The notes under the pieces: model-generated | Databases searched by the model: none | The model's input: the letters and a program-made list of their open reading frames with translations, nothing else | What the model was told of the DNA's origin: nothing | In this document: in pieces, positions 13,836 to 19,729 of the stretch | How the letters are laid out: every line of letters begins with the position of its first letter | How positions within the stretch are numbered: the stretch's first letter is position 1 | Position numbers and translations under genes: made by a program | Assembly: GCA_039924425.1 (NCBI GenBank) | Contig: JBDTAX010000009.1 | Span: forward strand, 1 to 21,291 | DNA length: 21,291 bases | Source: GCA-003244245 sp039924425 | GTDB taxonomy: Bacteria; Actinomycetota; Actinomycetes; Mycobacteriales; Pseudonocardiaceae | Reading direction: 5' to 3'

Positions 13836-15263
13836 ATGTCCTTCGCCAGCCCGATGTTCCTGTGGTACTTCATGCCGGCCGTGCTCGCCGCCGTGTTGAT
13901 CGCACCCCGGCGCTGGCGCAACGCCGTCGTGGCGGTCGCTGGCTTGGTCTTCTACGCGGTGGGCGCGGGTCCGACGACGTTGTTGCTCCTAGGCTGCATG
14001 GTCGTCAACTACGTGGCGGGCCCGGCGGTGGAACCCGACGACTGGGAGCTCGACCCGAGGCTGCGTCGACGGGTGCTGATCGGCGTCGTCGGCTTCGATG
14101 TCGCGGTGCTCCTGGTCTGGAAGTACGCCGGTTTCGCCAGCGCGCAGGCCGCCGGGTTGGCATCCCTCACGGGTCTCGATCTGCCCACCGTCTCGCTCGC
14201 CTTGCCGATCGGGATCTCCTTCTACACGTTCCACCACATCTCCTACGTGGTGGACATCTACCGCGGCGAACGACGGGCGCTGCGGGACAAGGCAGCGTTC
14301 GTCGCTTACATCGCGATGTTCCCCCAATTGATCGCGGGACCGATCGTGCGTTACCGGGAGATTGCGGATCAACTCACGCAACTGCGCCGCCACCGGTTGG
14401 ACGACATCGCCACGGGATTCCCCCGATTCGCGCTCGGCCTGACCAAGAAAGTAGTGATCGCGGATTCACTCGCGCCTATGGTGGACGCATGCTTCGCCAC
14501 CCCTGCCGACCAGATGACCACCGCGACCGCCTGGCTCGGCGCGATCGGATACACGTTGCAGCTGTACTTCGACTTCTCCGGGTACTCGGACATGGCCATC
14601 GGGTTGGGGCGGATGCTCGGGTTCACGTTGCCGGAGAACTTCGCCCGCCCGTACTCCTCGGCGAGCATCACCGAGTTCTGGCGACGCTGGCACATGTCGC
14701 TGTCCCGATGGTTCCGTGACTATGTGTACATTCCGCTCGGCGGTAACCGGCATGGTGGGGCGAGCACCTACCGCAACCTGTGGATCGTGTTCGCGCTGGT
14801 CGGGTTGTGGCACGGCGCGAACTGGACGTTCCTGCTCTGGGGGCTCTACCACGGCACGGTACTGGTGGTTGAGCGTCGCAGCGGGTGGGCGGTCGCGGCG
14901 GCCGAGCCGGGGCGTCGGCTGGCGCGCCGGGCGCTGACCCTGCTGATCGTGGTGGTCGGCTGGGTGCTGTTCCGCTCACCGAATGTGAGCACCGCGCTGG
15001 TCTTCCTGCGGCACATGGTGGTTCCCGATTTCGCCGGTGTGACCGACGTGGTGGACGCCTCACTGACTCACCAGCGCCTGGTGACCCTGCTGCTGGCCGC
15101 CCTGGTATTCCTGCTACCAGCCGAGCGGATCCCCGGCCGCGAATCGGTGCGAACACGACCCACCGCCGCGCTCCGAGCCGGCGCGCTGACCGCAGGCCTG
15201 CTCTATTCTACGCTCCTGGTCACCACCGGCACCTTCAGCCCGTTTCTTTACTACCGTTTCTGA
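13836..15263 (+). CDS. MBOAT family membrane O-acyltransferase, AlgI-like
   Basis: This 475-residue multipass membrane protein probably transfers acyl groups to an extracellular glycan, glycolipid or secondary metabolite. It has about ten or more hydrophobic segments. Family motifs are LPIGISFYTFHHISYVVDIY, MFPQLIAGPIVRY, the acidic YFDFSGYSDMAIGLG, the EFWRRWHMSLSRWFRDYVYIPLGG block, and GLWHGANWTFLLWG, which holds the conserved catalytic His. The length is normal for AlgI/DltB-type proteins. No SGNH-type AlgJ/AlgX partner is adjacent, so the acceptor cannot be inferred. The ATG at 13836 has no clear ribosome site. A strong hairpin follows the stop. Confidence 0.93.
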   Translation: MSFASPMFLWYFMPAVLAAVLIAPRRWRNAVVAVAGLVFYAVGAGPTTLLLLGCMVVNYVAGPAVEPDDWELDPRLRRRVLIGVVGFDVAVLLVWKYAGFASAQAAGLASLTGLDLPTVSLALPIGISFYTFHHISYVVDIYRGERRALRDKAAFVAYIAMFPQLIAGPIVRYREIADQLTQLRRHRLDDIATGFPRFALGLTKKVVIADSLAPMVDACFATPADQMTTATAWLGAIGYTLQLYFDFSGYSDMAIGLGRMLGFTLPENFARPYSSASITEFWRRWHMSLSRWFRDYVYIPLGGNRHGGASTYRNLWIVFALVGLWHGANWTFLLWGLYHGTVLVVERRSGWAVAAAEPGRRLARRALTLLIVVVGWVLFRSPNVSTALVFLRHMVVPDFAGVTDVVDASLTHQRLVTLLLAALVFLLPAERIPGRESVRTRPTAALRAGALTAGLLYSTLLVTTGTFSPFLYYRF

Positions 15264-15291
15264 TTCTCGTAGTTTGTCACGCTGCGCTGAC

Positions 15292-15334
15292 GGCGGTGGT
15301 CTCCACTCCATTGGCGGTAGTGGAGACCATCGCC
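15292..15334 (+). terminator. Strong hairpin after the MBOAT gene
   Basis: The 16-base arms at 15292-15307 and 15319-15334 pair completely apart from one G-T wobble, around an 11-base loop. The core is TGGTCTCCACT / AGTGGAGACCA. It starts 29 bases after the MBOAT stop. No T-run follows, as is common in actinomycetes. It could act in both directions, since a leftward gene ends at 15363. Confidence 0.75.
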
Positions 15335-15362
15335 CACACGTTCGTAGGGCTGTCCAAAAGTT

Positions 15363-15512
15363 CTAGTAGCGGCGCCACCTGTCGTCGTCGTGGTGGTGGT
15401 GACGCCACCTGTCGCGGTCATGGTCGTGATCGTGGTCGTGGTGGCGCCGATCATCGTGATCGTCGTCGTCGCCACGGTAGAATTTATTTGCGAAGATGCT
15501 GGCGATCCTCAT
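15363..15512 (-). CDS. 49-residue His/Asp-rich miniprotein
   Basis: Leftward from ATG at 15512, with AAGGGG 8 bases upstream, the frame encodes MRIASIFANKFYRG. It continues as an extremely polar tail: DDDDHDDRRHHDHDHDHD, then DRDRWRHHHH, then DDDRWRRY, and a TAG stop. Of 49 residues, 14 are Asp and 10 are His. The composition suggests binding of zinc, nickel, copper or another metal, or a buffering role. The repeated GCCACCTGTCG at DNA level encodes the DRWR motif twice. There is no signal peptide. It is too short for most gene finders. Its Asp/His/Trp/Arg flavour resembles segments of the Trp-rich protein at 17661. The function is unknown. Confidence 0.6.
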   Translation of the reverse strand: MRIASIFANKFYRGDDDDHDDRRHHDHDHDHDRDRWRHHHHDDDRWRRY

Positions 15513-15905
15513 TTTCGTATCCCCTTCCCTGGATGCTTCCCTTGCTGCTTATTTATTATTCTGTGCGACCGGCTGTCGGTCGTCATCTCCAGGAGTTATT
15601 TTCCACGTACCGTCGCTCATGTAGTCCCGCTAAATTAGGCTGCATTAGATGATGTAGCCTGAGAGGGTTCTGCATCTGTGGGATGACTGTGGCTGAGCTG
15701 TGGCAGGGACAGCACCGTCATCTCCCATGACGAGTCAGGGGCATTTTGGGTTCGACGGCGCCCAGGGTTGGATGCGGCACTACGGCCTAGTCCTGGCCAC
15801 TGACCTGCCCGGTTCCGCCGCACCCAGCCTGGCCCCAACCTGGCGTGCCTCCCAGATTTCGGACAAAAGGCCCTATAAAGTCCGTTCCGGAATGAAAAGG
15901 GGTAA
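15513..15905. other. AT-rich spacer with no convincing gene
   Basis: This is the upstream region of the His/Asp-rich gene and of the transposase remnant. It is locally AT-rich around 15540-15660. A 23-codon leftward frame (15620 to 15549, MSDGTWKITPG at its start) precedes the miniprotein and could be a leader peptide, though it lacks a ribosome site. The rest may include the left flank of the decayed insertion element. No terminal inverted repeats were found. Confidence 0.4.
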
Positions 15906-15998
15906 ATGTCAGAACGGCGCAGGAAGTACACGCCTGCGTTCAAGGACTAAGCGGCGAGGATGGTGATCGAGACCTTACGTCCCATCGCCGAGATTGCC
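15906..15998 (+). pseudogene. IS3-family transposase OrfA remnant
   Basis: ATG at 15906 opens MSERRRKYTPAFKD and hits TAA at 15948-15950, where intact IS3 OrfA proteins have Glu (GAA). The frame then continues AARMVIETLRPIAEIA, the typical helix-turn-helix start, before TGA at 15999. Homology ends there. The fragment is thus inactivated by a nonsense change and truncated, with no OrfB or DDE domain in the window. Confidence 0.75.
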
Positions 15999-16082
15999 TG
16001 AGGTGCCAGATCCCCGGCGAGCTGTGTCGGGAAAGGTTGCCGTGGCAGCCCCGCGGCGCGCGGCGCCAGCAACGCCTGCCAC

Positions 16083-16313
16083 CGTTGCCCACACGTTCCA
16101 CTCGTCGGCATAACGGGCGGCGATCGGGATCATGTGTCGCTCGCCACCGCCGCCCACGAGCAGCGGAAACCGGCCCGCTGGCTTGGGGTGCATCGACGCG
16201 CCTTCCAGCTGGTAATGCTGCCCATGGAAGGTGACAAGATGCTCAATTTCATGGGGCGGTTTCGGAGCGCCGTCGCGGTTCCACAGAACCTGACGATACG
16301 GCCCGCGAGGAAC
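16083..16313 (-). pseudogene. Remnant of a luciferase-like (LLM, F420-type) oxidoreductase
   Basis: The leftward frame contains VTFHGQHYQLEGA, then HPKPAGRFPLLVGGGGERH, and IAARYADEWNVWAT, matching the last third of LLM-class flavin/F420 oxidoreductases. There is no start region, no N-terminal barrel strands and no normal C-terminus; after WNVWAT the frame drifts into unrelated sequence. It abuts the transposase remnant on one side and the FhuF stop on the other. It looks like a scar of insertion and deletion. Confidence 0.65.
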
Positions 16314-17234
16314 TTAGGCTGGGTTGATCGTGCCGACGATGCGGACCCGTTCGGCGTCACTGACTCGTGGGCAGGTGGTGCACGGACGCTCGATCCCGGG
16401 CACCGCGTACAGAAAGCAGCATGAGCCGCGTCGGCGGGTCCAGTGTGTGTGCCCATGCTCATCGGTAATCTGGCAGATCGTCGATGCCGAGGTGAGCGGA
16501 TCCTCGCCGTCGGCGAGCACCAGCCGCGCATCGTCCGCACCGGACCGAGGTGATCCGAACGAGCGCCCCGCTAACAACAGGCTCCTGTCCAATGCGTCGG
16601 TTACCGCCGCCCACTGCGTGCGGCGCCCGAAGCGAACCTGCGGGTGGTAGACAGCGAGGAAGCGGGTGGCGTGCGCGATCACCTGACGGCGCAGCACCGC
16701 GCCCAGCGTCGCCTCATTGGGCACCGGCATGGCGTCCGGATGGCTAGCGTCGGGGTCCCCTGGCAGGCACCAGAACCGGCCCGAGCGCAGTGCCACCTCC
16801 CGCAGCTCTGCCGCATCGAGCCGGAAGCTGAGCTGTCGCGGCGAGAGTGCGGGCACCCGCCGGGCGGAGTGGAACAGCAACCCACCGAGGTAGCTCGGGA
16901 TGACCAGGTACCACTGCAGGACATAACCGGCGGTGGTCTTGTCAGGAACGTAAGTTTTCTCGGCGACGTGGGCATACTGCTCCGCAAGTCGCTGCGCGAC
17001 CTTCGCCCGCCACCGCGCGAAGAAGTGGGGATCTCGCAGGGCGTGGTCACACCCGATCCACGAGGAACTCTGCCGCTGGGAACTGGGTCGCCCCGAAGGG
17101 GCGGCATCCAACATCCGGAACGACAGCAGCGTCACCGCACGATCCACCACCGCCACCGACGCGGCCAGTGGGTGCGCGCAGCGAGGTCCGACCGCGCTCG
17201 CCGGCCCCTCTCGCGGCATCGCGACGTGTGACAC
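16314..17234 (-). CDS. FhuF-type ferric-siderophore reductase with C-terminal 2Fe-2S site
   Basis: The 306-residue protein ends with the FhuF signature: Cys272-Cys273, then Cys285 and Cys288, in GSCCFLYAVPG and RPCTTCPR. These bind a [2Fe-2S] cluster that reduces ferric siderophores in the cytoplasm to release iron. The preceding WYLVIPSYLGGLLF region and the His/Arg-rich central part suit the FhuF-like family. GTG at 17234 has GAGGAGG only three bases upstream, while the in-frame ATG at 17219 is further away; the start is uncertain by five codons. An iron box lies 28-46 bases upstream of the GTG, so expression should rise under iron starvation. No siderophore transporter is adjacent. Confidence 0.88.
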   Translation of the reverse strand: MSHVAMPREGPASAVGPRCAHPLAASVAVVDRAVTLLSFRMLDAAPSGRPSSQRQSSSWIGCDHALRDPHFFARWRAKVAQRLAEQYAHVAEKTYVPDKTTAGYVLQWYLVIPSYLGGLLFHSARRVPALSPRQLSFRLDAAELREVALRSGRFWCLPGDPDASHPDAMPVPNEATLGAVLRRQVIAHATRFLAVYHPQVRFGRRTQWAAVTDALDRSLLLAGRSFGSPRSGADDARLVLADGEDPLTSASTICQITDEHGHTHWTRRRGSCCFLYAVPGIERPCTTCPRVSDAERVRIVGTINPA

Positions 17235-17261
17235 AAGCCTCCTCAGCGGTAGTCCCCCAGA

Positions 17262-17280
17262 ACAGGTTTGCCTTACCTAA
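17262..17280 (-). promoter_or_regulatory. DtxR/IdeR iron box upstream of the FhuF-type gene
   Basis: Read leftward, the site is TTAGGTAAGGCAAACCTGT. It matches the 19-bp consensus TTAGGTTAGGCTAACCTAA at 15 positions and keeps the symmetric AGGT...ACCT core. Iron-loaded DtxR/IdeR should repress here. Confidence 0.85.
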
Positions 17281-17660
17281 TCAGGACAACCTAGCAGCCG
17301 GGGCGTGAGTAAAGAAGTACGCCCGGCAACCAGGTGCTCCTCGACCGCGCGGACGTCACCTCCGGCGCCACAGCCACCCCTGGCAGCACGACGACCCCGG
17401 CCACGGCTAGTGCACGGCGCTGCCGGTGATCCTCCTCGCCGCCGAGCACCATGCCCGGCGACATCTGCGTTCGGGCCTCCCCCTTGGTCAAAGTCAAGCG
17501 CTCCGAGAGACACCCGGACCGCCCTGGCCGCCGCCCGGCGTGGCACTGACCGTCCTTCCCAGTGAACTCCCAGTCGCCGCATGCAACCAGAGCCTCCGGC
17601 GGATCGTCTCTATCTGTGAGACATACCCCACCGGATGGCTAGTTCTAAGGAGTCCAGGCA
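17281..17660. other. Gap between divergent genes with no supported gene
   Basis: Several short overlapping frames occur on both strands, none with a recognisable domain or good start. It must hold the promoter of the Trp-rich gene. AAGGAG at 17647-17652 is its ribosome site, 8 bases before the ATG. I see no clear -10/-35 pair. Confidence 0.5.
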
Positions 17661-19664
17661 ATGTCTGAAGATTTGATCAGCCGGCAGCGGCTAGCGGCCG
17701 ATGTTCGGGATGACGTCCGGCACGACCTCGCCGCCGCGTTGCACGACGCGCACCTGTGGGTGCCCGGAGTCGACTATGCCGGTCCGGTCTGGGCCGATGG
17801 TGTCGGTTGGGCGGCCCCGCAGGGTTGGGAACCCCTGCCCGGTTGGGCTCCACCCCCCGGTTGGTACCAGCCCACCTACTGGGAGCACGACGACTACCGC
17901 AGCTGGTGCGACAACCACTACAGCGACGACCACGACTGGCGCGGCTGGCAGGACTGTGACCACTTCCAGGACCACGACAACTGGCACGGCTGGATCCCCG
18001 GTGCGGACTATGCCGGTCCGGTCTGGGCCGACGGTGTCGGTTGGGCGGCCCCACAGGGTTGGGAACCCCTGCCCGGTTGGACTCCACCCCCCGGTTGGTA
18101 CCAGCCCACCTACTGGGAGCACGACGACTACCGCAGCTGGTGCGACAACCACTACAGCGACGACCACGACTGGCGCGGTTGGGAGAACAGCTACCACTGG
18201 GGTGAGCAGAACCAGTGGCACGGCTGGAACAACGACCGTGACCAGCGGGGTGACCACGACCGTGACCAGCGGGGCGATCACGACCAGCAGCAGGACGGTC
18301 GTCACCTCCAGCACGACAATCGCGAGCTTCGGCAGGACAACCACCAGCTCCAGCACGAGGTCGATGACCTGCGGCACCAGAACAGTGACCTGCGTCAGGA
18401 CAATCGCGCTCTTCAGCACGACGTCCGGGGCGGCCAGGATGTCCGCGACGTCCATTCTGCCCGGCACCAGGTCGGGCATGACCCGCAGAGCCAGGCGCAG
18501 CACGAGGTGCGGCGTGGGTTCGACAGCGGCCGTAGCGGTCCCGGCGGTCAGCGAGATGACCTGGCTGGCCGGCACAGTCAGGTCGGTGGCGGCTTTCAGA
18601 GTGGTCAGGTCAACCCGGTTGGGCCTGCCGGACCGGCCTTCTCCGCGCCTGGGGCGTCGTTGTCCAACGCCGCTCCGGTCGTTTCAGACGTGGCATCGGG
18701 GGCGAGCGCGCCGGTCGCGAATGCCGCCAGTGTCGCGGCGTCGGCGGCGCCGGTGAACGCGACCCCGTTCGACGCGAGATCCTCCTCGCACGTTGCGTCC
18801 CAGCCGCTGAGTCACAGCGTCGCGCAGGCCGCCGCCGTGAACACCTCGTACCAGTCCGGCAGCGCCGGGGAGTCTGGCTCACCTCGCGGTGACCAGGCCG
18901 GTCAGGCCTCGGGCCATGGCTCTGGCGGGTTGTTCGGCGGCGGGAACGGCAGCCAGCAGAACATGCACGGCGTTAACACCCACGGTTGGCAGGGAGGTAT
19001 TAACAGCGACAGTGGGCAGGGCCGTGGGTTGGGCGGTGGCCAGCACAGCGGCGTCCCGCAGGCCGATACCGGTACCCAGAGCGGCACCGGTATCCACACT
19101 GCGCCGCAGACCGACCTCGGCGGCACCACCTACGGTCAGCAGGGGGACTTGAGCAGCGGTGGTGAGCAAAACCGTGGGTTGGGCGGTGGCCAGCACGGTG
19201 CCGGCACCAGCGGCCACGGTGGCGTCCCGCAGGCCGACACCGGTACCCAGAGCGGTGCCGGGCTGAGCACACCCGGTTCCGCGCCGCACGCGGGCGCGCC
19301 CCAGGCCGACCTCGGCGGCTCCACCTCGCCGGGCACCGTCCCGGGCCACAGCTCGAACCCCACTGGCACGACGCCCCCGCCGTCGCACACCCCGACGCCG
19401 AGCACGCACACCCCGACGCCGAGCACGCACAGCCCGGCGACGGCGGTGCCGAGCGCGCAGGCATCGAACCCGCACGCGACGCCGACCACGCAAAGCACGG
19501 CGCCGACCACGCTGCACAGCTCGAACTCGAGCGGCGCGCCGAGCTCGTCCTCGCCGCACGGTCTGTCCAGTGGGCTGACCACACACGACGCCACCCCGGC
19601 CGCCACTCCGGCGAGCCATGACCCCGCGCACCCCGGCACCGACCACACGGCGGTAGGGCACTGA
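17661..19664 (+). CDS. Trp-rich, duplicated, coiled-coil and low-complexity protein; IniB-like position
   Basis: The 667-residue protein has four zones. Residues 1-36 form a charged helix. Residues 38-96 and 116-174 are two almost identical copies of a Trp-rich module (PVWADGVGW, QGWEPLPGW, PPPGWYQPTYWEHDDY, DNHYSDDHDWRGW), each with about nine Trp and one Cys. Residues about 190-265 are Asp/His/Gln-rich, with NDRDQRGDHD repeats and a predicted coiled coil (LRQDN and LQHDN heptads). The remaining 400 residues are Gly/Ser/Thr/Pro/Gln low complexity with GGQHSG, PQADTGTQSG and TPTPSTH repeats. There is no signal peptide or membrane helix. It precedes a dynamin-like GTPase gene by 65 bases, recalling glycine-rich IniB before IniA and IniC in mycobacteria. 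That analogy is positional; there is no clear sequence homology. It may scaffold the GTPase. Confidence 0.82.
   Translation: MSEDLISRQRLAADVRDDVRHDLAAALHDAHLWVPGVDYAGPVWADGVGWAAPQGWEPLPGWAPPPGWYQPTYWEHDDYRSWCDNHYSDDHDWRGWQDCDHFQDHDNWHGWIPGADYAGPVWADGVGWAAPQGWEPLPGWTPPPGWYQPTYWEHDDYRSWCDNHYSDDHDWRGWENSYHWGEQNQWHGWNNDRDQRGDHDRDQRGDHDQQQDGRHLQHDNRELRQDNHQLQHEVDDLRHQNSDLRQDNRALQHDVRGGQDVRDVHSARHQVGHDPQSQAQHEVRRGFDSGRSGPGGQRDDLAGRHSQVGGGFQSGQVNPVGPAGPAFSAPGASLSNAAPVVSDVASGASAPVANAASVAASAAPVNATPFDARSSSHVASQPLSHSVAQAAAVNTSYQSGSAGESGSPRGDQAGQASGHGSGGLFGGGNGSQQNMHGVNTHGWQGGINSDSGQGRGLGGGQHSGVPQADTGTQSGTGIHTAPQTDLGGTTYGQQGDLSSGGEQNRGLGGGQHGAGTSGHGGVPQADTGTQSGAGLSTPGSAPHAGAPQADLGGSTSPGTVPGHSSNPTGTTPPPSHTPTPSTHTPTPSTHSPATAVPSAQASNPHATPTTQSTAPTTLHSSNSSGAPSSSSPHGLSSGLTTHDATPAATPASHDPAHPGTDHTAVGH
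17772..18182 (+). repeat. Two 177-bp near-identical direct repeats, 234 bp apart
   Basis: The stretch at 17772-17948 is repeated at 18006-18182 with only a few substitutions, mostly silent, plus one Ala-to-Thr change. The repeats encode the Trp-rich module. Such similarity implies recent duplication or gene conversion. Confidence 0.9.
18233..18280 (+). repeat. 24-bp tandem repeat, two units
   Basis: CGACCGTGACCAGCGGGGTG begins the unit at 18233-18256, and the unit recurs at 18257-18280 with two changes. It encodes RDQRGDHD twice. Confidence 0.85.
19387..19428 (+). repeat. 21-bp tandem repeat, two units
   Basis: Two identical 21-bp units at 19387-19407 and 19408-19428 encode the Thr-Pro-rich TPTPSTH repeat near the C-terminus of the Trp-rich protein. 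Confidence 0.85.
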
Positions 19665-19729
19665 CTACCGATGTGGCGAACGACGGTGCAGCTCATTGAT
19701 GGTGTAACGAGGACGAGGAGGGCGTGGCG

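Noticed and set aside
15390..15638. Rightward Val-rich hydrophobic frame
   Set aside because: It is the antisense of the His/Asp-rich miniprotein; GAC and CAC codons read as GTC and GTG on the other strand.
17691..18575. 294-codon leftward frame rich in Val and Leu that looks like a membrane protein
   Set aside because: The hydrophobic runs are the complement of Asp/His/Gln codons in the Trp-rich gene, which has a good ribosome site and repeats in its own frame.
17772..19428. CRISPR-like or regulatory repeat arrays
   Set aside because: The repeats are in-frame coding duplications of differing lengths with no unique spacers; nothing resembling a CRISPR array or cas gene was found.
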